Below the pieces are notes generated by a model. That model was not told the DNA's origin and did not search any database. It worked only from the letters and a program-made list of their open reading frames with translations. Source: Rhizomys pruinosus (taxonomy: Eukaryota > Chordata > Mammalia > Rodentia > Spalacidae). Taken from it: DNA of 64,000 bases. The stretch lies in assembly GCA_009823505.1 (NCBI GenBank), contig VZQC01014000.1, positions 1,049,316 through 1,113,315 of the forward strand, in the 5' to 3' direction. The first letter of the stretch is position 1. Each line of letters begins with the position of its first letter. This document shows, piece by piece, positions 1 through 11,991 of this stretch. The translations under genes and the position numbers were made by a program.

Positions 1-960
1 ACAGAATTCTATAATTTAACTTCATATGAATAATATTTAAAATATTAATAAGCATTTTCTGAGCATAAGATCAGGCTGATTTAATGACTTGCTGATACCT
101 TGCCAGACAAAAATATTGCTTAATTGTCTTATAAATGTATTGTAGCAGTGATCTAGGCCTGCATTTAAAGCCAGAGCTTCATCTTATGGTTTATACTTTT
201 ATGTTTCATCCATCTTTAAAAACTCAAAGACAGTTTCTACCAGCTCTGGAAAAGTTAAGAGTTTTCTACATATTTTAAACTAATATCCTTTTTGATTTCT
301 TCTTTCATTCAGTTGGATATTTTGCTAGACTGGATTTGGGTCTTTCATCTATTTTAATCCATTTGACCATTTAGACTCTTTAGCACACACAAATCAACCA
401 TACTTTAAGATTTTATAGTGATATGCATCGTTGGTGATGTGTAGCATCAGAATATTATTACCAACTAAGGTTTTTCTACTCTCCACAGAACTGCCAATAT
501 CCAGTGGTTATTGGTAAGGAAGCCAGATTTCATTAGTAGTAGCTGCTCAGGAAAATTGTCCTAACCTTGTCATAGAAGTCAGGTTTGTGAAAGGGATCGA
601 GGTAGTGGACAGGAAGGCTATATATGAGACGGGCATCCTCGGTGGATGTTTTTCTTGCTCAAAATTAGATTTTCCTGGGATTACAAAGAGCCTCCACTCT
701 TGGGCCAGTCCTGTAGTCCTTTTGAACACTATTTTCATTCAAGTTACACATTTTTATTTTATTCTGAGAATAGGATTAAGAAGTCTTTGGCCCATACTTT
801 TATATTATTTGAAGACCACCAGGTATTTCAGTTTCTGAAAAACTAAAGATCCCTGATTAGGAGGTCCTCTTTCTCTATCAACACCTTCAGGGGGGGGGGG
901 GTCCTCTTTCCTGGAGTAATTGATTTGCAGTAGTTAGTATATCAGCCATTTGAAGAGACG
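1..960. other. Unique intronic stretch
   Basis: AT-rich sequence with no repeat or gene that I recognise. A G homopolymer of about 11-12 lies at 890-901 and a (TTG)n tract at 965-991 follows. The short ORFs here have no protein-like features. Confidence 0.6.
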
Positions 961-994
961 TTGTTTTTGTTGTGTTGTTGTTGTTGTTGTTAGA

Positions 995-1186
995 AGATCT
1001 CATGTGTGAAGCTGGCCTGACTGGCTGTGTTCTCAAGGATGACCTGGAATTCCTGATCCTCCTGCAGTAACAGGATTACCTTCCCAGTAATAGGATTTCA
1101 GGCCTAGTTTATCAGGTGTTGGGGTCCAACCTAGGGCTCGTGCGTGCTAACAGGCACTCTACCAGCTGAGCTACATCCCCAGCTGG
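995..1186 (-). repeat. B4-type SINE (B1-ID composite), minus strand
   Basis: The right end reads gctgagctacatccccagct, the reverse complement of a rodent ID head. A degraded B1-like body lies to its left. The order matches the composite B4 family on the minus strand. Confidence 0.75.
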
Positions 1187-1220
1187 AAGGAAATTTTCTT
1201 TTAGAAGTTACAACTCTAGG

Positions 1221-1474
1221 GCTGGAGAGATAGCCTAGCGGTTAAGAGCACCGACGCTCTTGCAGAGGACCCGGGTTCGATCCCCAGCACCCACATGGCG
1301 GCTAAGAACCGTCTGTAACTCCAATTCCAGGAGAACTCCAGTTCCAGGGGAATCCGAGACCCTCTTCTGACCTCCGCGGCATTGCACGACATGGGTGCAC
1401 AGACCTGCATGCAGACAGTACATTCATACACATACAAAAATAAATAAATAAATAATAAAAAATTAAAAAAAAAA
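1221..1474 (+). mobile_element. Young B2 SINE with 17-bp internal duplication
   Basis: tRNA-derived B2 head (ctggagagatagcctagcgg) with a pol III B-box-like gggttcgatcc, then an A/T-rich tail. A perfect 16-bp target-site duplication (aagttacaactctagg) lies at 1205-1220 and 1475-1490. The body holds a 17-bp tandem duplication at 1317-1333/1334-1350. Intact TSDs and retained CpGs indicate a young insertion. Confidence 0.95.
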
Positions 1475-1516
1475 AAGTTACAACTCTAGGCAAAGAATGA
1501 CTTTACAAGGGACAAT

Positions 1517-1564
1517 TTTGCAAAGAAAAGGTAACCATTAAGATGGTTACCTTTTCTTTGCAAA
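1517..1564. other. Perfect 22-bp inverted repeat with 4-nt loop
   Basis: Arms at 1517-1538 and 1543-1564 are exact reverse complements around the loop taag. The left arm core is gcaaagaaaaggtaaccat. It is not part of a SINE. Confidence 0.95.
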
Positions 1565-2520
1565 CTAAAATGGCGTCCTTAATCTCGCTTTTACATTGCC
1601 ATAATTAAAGCTGCTACTTAGTTAACTCTCTAAATTTGTCTTCTCAAAAGTAAATCTAAAATAGCAGCAGTAATATCTATCTTGATGAACTCAAGAGATT
1701 GGATTTTGTGAAAATCCAATTAGTACATGAAAAAAAATATTTCAGAGTAATAGGAAAGAAATGTATATTTTATTCATTCCTAATGTATGGTCTTACTCCC
1801 TGCAGTTGAAGATAAATGCTACACACAATAAACATTGCATATGAAAGTGAAGGAATTAAAGATGGTCCATCTCAAAAAATGCAGAATTAGCATGTTAGTC
1901 ATTTCAAGCTGAAGTCACCTAAAGAAGAGTTAACTGGTGAGAGCCACTTGAAAAAACCCTTGATTCTTTGGGAAGAAGTGCCTTCCCCACACAGGTGCGG
2001 AAGTGGCCTTCATCCCCAGAGGCTGGTATTTGGGGATGGAATGACCATAAACTTTTGGGAATAGCCTTTATCTCCCACTAGTTTTACCTCCCTTCCATAT
2101 GTCTTAGTGAATCCCTAGAACTGGCTACCCTCTTCTAGAGATCTGCTTGTCCTGCCATTGCTTTGTTCTTTCTTAAAGGTTTAAAAGCATCTCGTTTGAA
2201 TCATTGTATTGGATTTGATACCCATGTTTAAAAAAAAAAAAACCTGTATGCTTTGCTCCTGTTCATCCCCCTTGTGTTATTGGGGTTCCTACATTCAGCT
2301 GAAGAGTCCACATAAGAACTAAGGTTCCTCTACAGTAGCATAGTATACAGGCAGAATTGTTTTACTGCTGATGACCCCTTCAGTTTTCAACCTGCAGTGC
2401 CCTATAATCTGAAGCCAGTTCTCTTTCCCTAAGCTAGCAAGGAACATGGTGTTGGTAGACCCAATAGGAAATGTGGAGTCTCTGTGTGGTCCATGAAAGA
2501 TGACAGGGCTCTGTGCTCAA
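1565..2520. other. Unique intronic stretch
   Basis: No recognisable repeat or gene. There is an A run at about 2230-2241. Confidence 0.55.
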
Positions 2521-2528
2521 GGTTTCAT

Positions 2529-2712
2529 CTTTTTGTTTGTTTGTTTGTTTGTTTGTTTGTCTGTCTGTCTGTCTGTTTGTGACATGTTCTCTCTATTGCC
2601 CCACCTGGCCTGGAACTCACTGTGTAGACCACCCTGGCCTCTATCTCATAGAGATCCACCTGCCTTCACCCCAGGATGCTGGGATTGAAGGCATGAGCCA
2701 CCAGGCCCAGCT
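2529..2712 (-). repeat. (TTTG/TCTG)n plus B1 SINE, minus strand
   Basis: 2529-2580 is a TTTG then TCTG tetranucleotide tract. 2582-2712 is a reverse-complement B1 (cctggcctggaactcactgtg ... gatgctgggattgaaggc). The tract sits at the B1 3' tail and probably arose from it. Confidence 0.9.
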
Positions 2713-2850
2713 TTATTATTTTTTAATTTCTTTGGGATCCAGTATATGAAATAAAGACTGAATTTTTGTCTACAGTCATATTTATTTTTTAATTGTCTGT
2801 CCTTATAAATTAGTACTACTCAATCCATAAGATTTAAAATTAGTCTGAGG

Positions 2851-3076
2851 GGGCTGGAGAGATAGCTCAGTGGTTAAGAGCACCGAATGCTCTTGCAGAG
2901 GACCTGGGTTCAATTCCCAGCACCCACATGGTGGCTAAGAACCATCTTTGACTCCAGTTCCAGGGGAATCCGACACCCTCTTCTGACCTCCGCAGCATTG
3001 TACGACACGGTGCACAAACCTACATGCAGACAGTACACTCATATACATAAAAATAATAAATAAAATTTAAAAAAAT
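2851..3076 (+). mobile_element. B2 SINE
   Basis: Full B2 with head ggctggagagatagctcagt and an A-rich tail. The 15-bp TSD aaaattagtctgagg is at 2836-2850 and 3077-3091. It lacks the 17-bp duplication of the younger copies. Confidence 0.95.
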
Positions 3077-3566
3077 AAAATTAGTCTGAGGCAATAATGT
3101 TATATTCTTTTCCCAGGTCCAACATTTTAGCTGTTGCCTGATGCCTGTAATACAAACCTAGTTTCTGAAAAAGTGTGTATTCCTGCCACGAATACTCACA
3201 CAGGACTATTAGTTATTTGGCTATGCTAATTCTACTAAATAACTAATTGCTGCCACTTTGTCTGGAGTGTCAACCTTCTCAGTGTTTTAAAATAACTGGA
3301 GAATTCTTTTAAATGCTGCTCCCATCAGCCCCTACTGCATCTGTTTCAGTCAATTTGGAATAAGTTCCCTGGGCTTGTTTAAAGAGCTCCAGGGTATCCT
3401 AATATTCAGCTAGGGTTGAAAGTTACTACTTTAGGTCTAGGATATATATGCTGAGGATAGCTTTGTTTCTTATCTGCGCTGCCCTTGAAAGGTTTCCTCT
3501 GTCCATTAATAGCGTAATTATTGAAATATTAAAGTATTAGAAAATTCATTTGTAAAAACATAACTT

Positions 3567-3714
3567 TAGCTGCTGTGACGGCACATGCCTCAGTCCCAGC
3601 ATTCTAAGGCAGAGGCCAGCAGATCTCTGTGACATCCAGGCCAGCCTGGTCTGTGTAGCAAGTTCCAAGCCAGCTCAGGCTACCAGGAGTCCCCATCTCA
3701 AAAAAGAAAGAAAC

Positions 3715-3777
<63 letters not shown>

Positions 3778-3795
3778 AGGAAGAAGAAAGAGAGA
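3567..3795 (+). repeat. B1 SINE plus (GAAA)n/(GA)n tract
   Basis: B1 body about 3567-3702 (cagcattctaaggcagaggc). Its A-rich tail has expanded into GAAA and then GA repeats to about 3795, a purine-only tract of about 90 bp. Confidence 0.88.
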
Positions 3796-5028
3796 GAAAT
3801 GAAAAAAAACCCTAACTTTATAGATCCATGTTTTTCAGACTTCAGTGTGTGGTAAGAACTGTCGAACATGTTCAAGCATATATCACTGCATCCCATGTGC
3901 AGAATTTCTGACTCCTGTAGGGTGTTGTGGTGTTCAATAATTTACTTTTCTTACCAGATTCATTCTGATACTGAAGCTTCTAGGCTGGCCCAGGATGAGA
4001 CCACTTTTAGAAATGACTGAGCTTTTGCAGGTATTGAAATCCTACCATCCCAGAGTTGCCCAGCCAGGCTCCACTGTTGGGTGGGAAGCATATTCTGTTT
4101 CTGTAATTAATGCTCCTGTTAATATTTATACCACATTTCCATTTATCTCTAACCAGTTCACTGCTTCTTCTGAAAAGCAGCTCATTCCAAACATTAATTT
4201 CCCCCCAAAGACCTTGCTTGTCCTGAACCCCCATAGTCTTTTTTTTTTTTTAATCCAGTGAGAAAAGAAACAAAGTTTGAGCCATCCTGGCATAAAGAAA
4301 AATAAAAGGTATTTTTAATTAAATTTAATTAAGAACTTCAGGGTAACTGTGAAAAGCAAAGCCATTTAAATAAAGCCATATTCGTGACTTCAGGCTGAGA
4401 TTTTATTATAAGCACTAAGGAACCTGGTCCTTTACCTAAGGGCCAAAACAGAGGCAACATCCTCCTCCCTCCAGATGAGGAAGAACGAGCCAAGGCCTCT
4501 TGAGGTCAGTTAATTCTTTCACCAATGTTTGGATTATTATGTCTGCCAGGCGTCCAGAATCTTGGCCAAAGAAAAGGCAATCATTTATTACAAGTGGACA
4601 GTAAGGAAGCAAGCATTTAATTTGAATGTACTTTGTATGCAGCCTCCTTTATGAAGTGAGAAACAAGCGGTCTCAACAAAAGATGCTTTGATGCCCTTAG
4701 TCACACAGTGTGAGGCAGTGGGAATCTGAAGAGCCTCTGGAAGCCTAAACAGTTTCCTTTCTTCCCAGCTCTCTGGTCATAATTGAAGTTAACACCCAGG
4801 TAAATGGATTTTTTTTAAAGTTCTTTTTTTCTCCAGAGGAGGCAAAGACCCTATCTGCCTCTAAGAACAGGTCTTCATTTCTTCTACATCCCAGCCTCCC
4901 TCCTGCCAGAATTCCCATCCTTGCAGACACCTGCCTATGCTTCTGGGAAGAAAGGAACACAAAACTGACATGTGAATTGAAGTATATTTTTTCTGTACTT
5001 CCAGAAGGCTCTCTAACGTAAGGGTATA
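3796..5028. other. Unique intronic stretch
   Basis: No confident repeat or gene. A T run lies at about 4242-4252, and a weak MIR-like fragment may lie near 4670-4745. Confidence 0.5.
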
Positions 5029-5390
5029 TTTGTTACTTTTCTGTTACTGTGATAACCACTATGACCAACACAACTTACAGAAGGAAGAGTCTGACTTGTG
5101 GGTCTAGAGGGTGAGAATCCATTGTCGTGGGGAGGCATGGCAGCAGAGTGGTCAGAGCAGAAGGCTGAGCACTGGCAGCTTTGAGCTGGCAGGAAGCAGA
5201 GAGAGACAGACTGTAAATGGGGGTGGCTATGAGCTCTCAGTCCTAGGAGCCAGTGCACGTGCTTCCTCCAGCATGGCCACACCATTTAAAGGTTCTGTGA
5301 CCCTCCCCAAACCATGCCGTGAACTGAGGACCAAATGTCTGAATACTTGGTACCTGTAGGGGACATTCTTATTCAAGCCACCACAAAAGG
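5029..5390 (-). mobile_element. MaLR-like LTR, minus strand
   Basis: Starts gttacttttctgttactgtg and ends near caccacaaaagg. Its reverse complement matches the plus-strand copies at 16592 and 63407, including the gene-like 3' end with AATAAA...TTCTATAAGT and the 5' TATTTGGACA block. The exact subfamily was not assigned. Confidence 0.75.
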
Positions 5391-5508
5391 TAAATTGTAA
5401 CAAAGGAATTAATGAAGTGTTGAAATTTGTCAGAAGTGATGTGTAGACAACTTAGATATGGTTCATTCCAAGAAGATTACTTAAATCCCTTAAAAATGAC
5501 TTGGGGTT

Positions 5509-5848
5509 GTGCTGGAGAGATGGGTCAATGGTTAAGAGCACTGGCTGCTCTTGAAGAAGACTCAAGTTCAGTTCCCAACACCCACATGGCAGCTAACAAC
5601 TACCTAGTTCCAGGGCATCCAACACCATTTTTTTTTTTTTTTTGGTCTTTTTGAGACAGGGTCTCCAGCTGTCCTGGAACTTGCTCTGTAGACCGGGCTG
5701 GCCTTGAACTCACAAAGATCCACCTGAGTGCTAGGATTAAAGGTGTGCACCTCCACGCCCGGCCCAACACCATCTTTTGACATCACTTGGGTACACTTAC
5801 ATACATTCAGGCAATGCACTCATATACGTAAAATAAAATTTAAAAAAT
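5509..5848 (+). mobile_element. B2 SINE interrupted by a B1
   Basis: The B2 head begins gctggagagatgggtcaatgg. The body is split at ccaacaccat by a minus-strand B1 and resumes at 5764, ending in a long A/T tail. Confidence 0.93.
5629..5763 (-). mobile_element. B1 SINE inserted into a B2
   Basis: Reverse-complement B1 with a leading T run. It is flanked by a 10-bp TSD ccaacaccat (5619-5628, 5764-5773) that is itself B2 sequence, so the B1 is the later insertion. Confidence 0.95.
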
Positions 5849-8675
5849 AAAATATTTTTAAATGATTTGTGTACCAGTTGAAGGGTAGAACATGAACTAT
5901 GAGACCTTCCTCATCCTTCAGTTTCAGGAACACAGGATCTTGGTTCCCAGCACAGGGGAGGAGACTAAGTAAGGCCACAGCTTGTCCCATTGTATATAAA
6001 TAGTTAAATCACCAGGAAATTTTTATATAAGGGTAATTCTGTGTACTCGAATGTCAGGAACTCAGCAGCACTCAAATGCTCAGAGGTAGTATTTCACAGT
6101 TTCAGTTTGGTTCACTCTATTTGCACGTTCACAAAATCGCTAGAAAATCAGCCTTGGTGATTTCAAATGTACTCTGTGTATAGAACTTAGATTAGGAACA
6201 AGTCACAACACATAGATTCATGCAATGCCTTTGCAGGCCAGTAATGGAATCATCTTTTCAAAGAATTGATTTCCTCAGGTTTTTAATGAGCCAGCAGTCA
6301 ATTTTCTTGTGATTGATCTCAAGACTTGACTTAGGTTGTGAGTGTGGGGTGAATCTTTCAAAAATCTAATTAATAAAATGTAAAAGTTTATGAAGTAGTT
6401 TGAAGAGATATTTGAAAATTGGACCAGGCATCCAGGTGCTTTATCATCCCTTATAATTGTTAATCATTGTAAATATCCAACTGAATGCACTGAATCTTTG
6501 AGTGGAAGTTGGAAAGTCAATATAAAATGGCTAGACTGTAGCCAATCATTTTTAAAAGCCTCCCAGTCTCAGTAGTACATTAACTACACACTGTTTCCTA
6601 GGTACAGGTAATCTGTTCTGGAAAATGGGATGGAGGATTATTGCTTGCCATCTCTTACCAACTGGAGAAGGAAAATGATGAGGTGTGCCTAAGAATTCAT
6701 TGTAATTTACAACCTGGAGATGAACGTGCAGCTGGACATGGGTACAGGGAGTGCAGATTGGGGATTTTTACAATCGTGGCAAATTATCTTCATCTGTGAA
6801 GTGGAGAGCTCTTTCCTGGACCTTTTGGTTGCCTGTCCTGTTCAGAAAGACTGCCTTATCCTGACAATGTCAATGGGACTTTAACATTATTAATTAAACC
6901 TCACTCTCCTTCTTTGTCATGTCATGACATAGTTTTTATGGAACATTTTTACAAAACAGTGATTACTGGTAATTGACCTGCACATGTTGAATAATCTTAA
7001 GATGCAACTGAGAGTTTAATGTACCTTGTAAATTGAGAGGCTTCCAATTAAGTCAAGTTCTTAAGATAATCACTTTCAAAACTAATCAAGTAATAGGACA
7101 TTAGTAAAGCTTGTATTGACTTAATTGTGACAAATTAATAAACAGAAACCAGTGCAATTACTATAATGGCTTTATCAGTGAAGAAGTTTCCAAAATTTAA
7201 GCATAAATTTGTTCTTCCCCCACACCCCCAGAAGCACAATAAAAATTATAAGCCATGTTAACATGCATATCATTTTGTATAGCTGTGTTTGGGAAGTTGT
7301 ACGTGTAACCTGGATTTTTGCTGTTTCTCTTAAGCTTTGATTACAGTTCTTTATTTGAAAGTCAGGAAATCTGCTTGATCGGCTCTTGAGACTCACAGTT
7401 TTATAGGAAACCTTCCATACACCTTGGATAAAATGAAGGTGTGTTCTAGGAGTGTGCTCATCTTTGCCTTTCTGTGCTGTGCAGTCAGTGTTCTGCTCTG
7501 TCCCTGAGATTTGTCAGATTGGTACCTTATTATACCTGGTAGGTACTCTACAAGTGAACACTGGAAAATTAATGAATTATCTTTTACAGATTTCATATAA
7601 TTCTAAAATCTTTGACAGTGCCAATTTCTGTACAGGTGGTTATTGTATTTGAGAAAGATCAGCAGAGAGAAAGGGCATCAGAAAGGGCAGGGTTATAAAT
7701 CAAAGCACACCACACTATGTGTGGAAGATGCTGTTTATTAAATACAACTTTTTCTAAAGTGCTATCTTAAGCCTTCTCTTGTTTATGGAAGAGGAGTCGG
7801 TAAGTGTATCAGCTTTACAGAAAAAATAATAACAAGACCTAGAAATCTGAGGATGTGGAGGGAGAAAGGGTGGCATTTGAGACCCACAGAATGGCTCACA
7901 GAGGACTGCCAGGCCCCTAGGTGGTTGTGACCAACTTAGCAGCCCTTCACCTACCTCCAAATCACAATGGAGCTGCCCTCACCACTTGTGTCTGAGTCAG
8001 CCTTCAGCAAGGAAGAGGAAGTTTCATGTGAAGAACAGTGTGTGTGATGGCTATGCACATTGTAATTCTAACAACTCTCCATGCATTCAGTTTATAATGC
8101 ACAGACCTCGAAAGCAGGGAAGCATCACAGAGAACTGGGAGTAATTGTCATCATCTGGGACAACAAAGGGACGTGAACAATGAGACCATCCAGCTGAAGA
8201 AGGGTTATTTTAAATTATTGAAATACTCTGAAATGAGACTGAAATAAGGACTGAGGCTGTAGCAATTTTCTTAATTATGAGGTATTAAGTTGTAGTTCTT
8301 AAGTTTAATAGGAAATAAAAGAATGTTAACACTGTATTAAGTGGAATACATTTAGCTGTTTATTTACATATGAATTGCTAAAGCTAGTTTCGTGATACAG
8401 TGGATTTGCACCCAGCAGATAGAAAAATATGATTACGATGAACAGTCTACTTTAAACTCTTCTAGTTGCTCTCTCAGCACCAAAACATTTTTGTGTACTC
8501 ACCCAAAAATACAAACATGTTTTTGTATTCATGAATTATACATATGCACTTGTGTTCATATGTCACGATGATTTTAAAACTTTCTAAAAATAAAAGTGAA
8601 TGGTAGGCCATATTTGAAGAAAAATAAGGTATTTATAAGCTATAATAATATCTTTAGTGAGAACAAATATAAAAT
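5849..8675. other. 2.8-kb repeat-poor stretch, possible conserved noncoding DNA
   Basis: I see no SINE, LINE or LTR over this span, the longest such gap in the first 20 kb. 6870-7190 is dense in homeodomain-like TAAT/ATTA cores. No supported ORF. Enhancer function is inference only. Confidence 0.4.
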
Positions 8676-8812
8676 TTTTAGAGACTCTCCATGTAGCCCC
8701 AGCTGGCCTGGAACTCACTCTATAGACAGGCTGGGCTCCCTCTCACAGAGATACACCTGCCTCTGCCCCCTAGTGCTGGGATTTCAAGGCAGTGCTCCAC
8801 CTCTACTTTATG
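8676..8812 (-). repeat. B1 SINE, minus strand
   Basis: agctggcctggaactcactc ... gtgctgggatttcaaggcag is a diverged reverse-complement B1. Confidence 0.88.
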
Positions 8813-9064
8813 TTGCTTTTTTTACAGCAGAGCTTTAACATCTGTCTGAGCTAGAAAAGATACAGTTATGTTGCTGGAATGAGCAGTCTTTCTTTACCTT
8901 TACACTTAGTGAAAAATCAAAGAAAAACATGGAATATAGTCTTAGCAGTTTAATCTACCTAGACCCACCTCATATTTGCTGCCTCATTCTTCTTCACTGT
9001 CTGGGGGAGTTGGACAGGGCTGCTGTGCTGTACTCTCCTTTTTTGAAAAAGGGGAATAGATAAG

Positions 9065-9388
9065 GAAATGGGCCTAGTAGATAAAATGCTTTCTTCACAA
9101 GCTTAAGTATATGAATTTGAATCCACCGCACTCACATGAAAAGCTAGGCACACAGGTGCACCTCTCACCCCTGCACTGAGAAGGCAGAGACAGGCAATTC
9201 CCTGAATTCCTCTCGTCAGCAAGCCTAACCATGTTAGTGAGCTCAGGGTTCAGTGAGAGTGTCTCAGGAAAATAAGGTGGATCAATTGAGGAAGATATCT
9301 GACATCAGCCTCTAACTTCCATGTGCATGTGCCCAAACATGCATGCCCACACACACACCTGTACATGCACATACAGCCCACACAAAGA
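9065..9388 (+). repeat. Long tRNA-derived SINE, old
   Basis: A tRNA-like head (gggcctagtagataaaatgc) is followed by a B1-like middle and a CA-rich tail (cacacacacacctgtacatg). It belongs to the same family as copies at 27700, 40681, 41097, 61826 and 63818. Family name not assigned. Confidence 0.65.
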
Positions 9389-9543
9389 AAAATGCAGGAT
9401 TTCCTGACCTTCCCAAAATATGTATATTTAAAATGCCATCATCTAGTCATGCAAAAATTTTTCATAAAATTTTGGCTAGAAAATTTTGTATTCCTTGTAT
9501 ATTTTACTCTGTAAAATAAGTGATAAAAGTTTTATATGTATGA

Positions 9544-9585
9544 TTTTAATACATATATATGTTATGTTATATATATATATATATG
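9544..9585. repeat. (AT)n microsatellite
   Basis: Alternating A/T run with small interruptions. Confidence 0.85.
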
Positions 9586-9807
9586 CCCACATAATTTTTA
9601 AAAAGAATTCAGAAACCCCTGAAGCATTGCCTTTAGAAGTTTCTAAAGCAATATAGAAAATTCTGGTTTTGAGTCTAATAAAAATATGAGTTTTTAAAAT
9701 AAACTATTTTCACAAATATTTTCATAAGCATGAACTTCAAAGTACTCTTTCCTTAGACCAGATTCCTCAATGTCCATTTATTTTATTCACGTTAAATTAT
9801 TGATTTA

Positions 9808-10037
9808 GGGACTGGAGAGATGACTCAGTGGTTAAGAGCTCTGGCTGCTCTTACAGAGGTCCTTCAGTCACTTCCCAGTACCCAAAAGATGGCTAACAAC
9901 CATCTGTAACTCCAGTTCCAGGGGATCTGATGCCCTCTTCTGGTCTCTGTGGGCAGTGCACAACATGAATGCACTTACACACATGGAGGCAATACACTCA
10001 TGCAATAAAATAAAAATAATAAAATATTTTTAAAATT
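9808..10037 (+). repeat. B2 SINE, older subfamily
   Basis: Head gactggagagatgactcagt, body ctccagttccaggggatctg and an A/T-rich tail. It lacks the 17-bp duplication and has few CpGs. Confidence 0.92.
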
Positions 10038-10089
10038 GTCCATTTTATTTTGAAGTGATAAATTGTGTTTTCCCCCCTTTTAAAACAAA

Positions 10090-10325
10090 TTATTTTTAAT
10101 TGGGTATGCATGTGTGTCTGTGTATGTGTGGTGTGCACATGTACATATGGTTATGTGTATGTGAGTACAGGTGCCCTTGGATAGCAGAGGCTCTCAATCC
10201 CCTCCACCCCCCAGCTGAAGCTGCAAGGGTTGTGAGCCACCTACTATGAGTGCTAGGAATCAAACCTAGGTACTTTATAGGAGCAAAATGTGCTCTTAAC
10301 TGCTGAGTTGTCTCTTCAACCCACT
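10090..10325 (-). repeat. B2/B3-like SINE, minus strand
   Basis: Starts with a GT-rich segment and ends gctcttaactgctgagttgt, the reverse complement of a B2-type tRNA head. Strongly diverged. Confidence 0.75.
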
Positions 10326-10334
10326 TTTCCTCTT

Positions 10335-11991
10335 TCACCTTGACATACTTACCAACATTTACTTGTCACTCTAAGCATGTACAAACTCAGGTTCAGTACT
10401 TCTTAAGACAGTCAGGAAATCTCTAAGTTGTTATCCTGGTCAGTCTCCTTCTTTTTAGAAAGCACATAGGCTTGGAACTAGCTCATAAATGACAGCACTT
10501 CAAGAGCTACTGGAAGCTATAGTGTATCACCCACTTTATTAAATTAAATATATATGAATATTTAATTTAAACCCTTTTTCTTTTAGATAAAAAATTCAGA
10601 AATAACAGCTTGGATAGTTTCTTCCTATACCTAATTAGAAAGTCTTGCACTTGGCTTCAAAGGCTGCTGCCATAAACAGTAAATATCATTGTGTCATTCA
10701 CCTTTAAGCCCAGACCAGAGTTTCTCATCACATGGTGGTCTGTAATGGGCACATTGTCTCATTATATTAAGTGGACTTTGATCTTGTTTAGATTGCTCTT
10801 GAGAACTTTTTTTTAATTGGCTTAGAGGAAAGTTCAAAATTACTTTTAACTAGATGTAAATATTACAAAGTAATCTTGTGGCACATTCTCTTTTACTTGT
10901 ATTAATTTTCTTTAAAGTGGGCCAACTATGGTTGTGTGCTCAAAAAGACTATTGATTAGATGAAGTGTCTGTCTTGGATTGTTTTCATTTCAGATAGCTC
11001 AGAAAGGGCTTAAACACATAACCACTTAATGTTGCTTAAGTAGGCAGTAAATGTTGAAGGATGTCTGTACCAAAAGAGTGATGTTTTTGAATGAACAGAA
11101 AAGTTAATGCTAATGTCCAAGATTTTTGCTAGATTAGCATTATAGGATTTGCAAATCTGAATTGCTGAATCCCATGAGCAAGTAAGCAATGATTTCATGC
11201 TTTGTGTTTGGAAAAAAGTTTCAGAAATGGAATCCCTATATATTGCACTTTTAGAATAATCTTTAATAATTATAATTTTGCTTTTTAGGTTTTCCTAAAG
11301 ATGGTAGTACCTATGTTCCCTTAAATATAAAGGTGCTACTAAGTGTGGTTATTACTCTGTCAGTGCTAAGGAAGTGAGTGTAGAGGAGAGGAGGAGAGTA
11401 TATGGTCCACAGGTATCAGGTGCCTGCTATTAATGCCTTATGATTCTACAGTTCTCTGTGACCTTCAAAGGCTTTCCAAGTATTTGGATTTTTTTAAGAT
11501 CATATTAATTTAATTTAATATAATCTGACACAAAAATAAATATCCAGTTCTGGGACTATTGGAACTAAAAGAAATCATTTTATGCCTTCTGACTTCCTGA
11601 TGCCTGGGGTAAAAACAAGGGAGAAAAATGATCTCTGGGTTTGGGTGGGACTCGGGGCTTGCATGGTATTTATCTATGTGTACTGTTTTCATAATTAAGT
11701 ACCTCCAAGGCTATAAAAGGTTTTCCTTGGATTTAGATGAATTCCACATCCCTCCCAGGGCTGAATTTTACTGGAAGCCCTGGCATTTTCTATGTATGGC
11801 TGATAACTTTCCTTAGGTCCACTCTCATTTTTCAAAGCTAAAAGCAAATATAAATGTCTGCTCTTTCAAGAGTTAAAAATGGGAGACTTTTCATGGCATC
11901 TTTTCATCTGAATGCAAATGCTAAGACTGTAAAAATTCTCCCTAGCATAAATGAACCTGAATCTTTTTAAACATCTTTTATTAGAACCAAT
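10335..11991. other. Unique AT-rich intronic stretch
   Basis: 1.66 kb without a recognisable mobile element. An AT-rich imperfect palindrome lies near 10541-10568. Confidence 0.5.

Noticed and set aside
1221..1290. tRNA genes at SINE heads
   Set aside because: B2, ID and B4 heads retain tRNA-like A and B boxes but lack a foldable mature tRNA and are followed by SINE bodies and A tails. No genuine tRNA gene was seen.
3675..3896. Leu/Ser-rich minus-strand ORF
   Set aside because: Created by the GA repeat after a B1.
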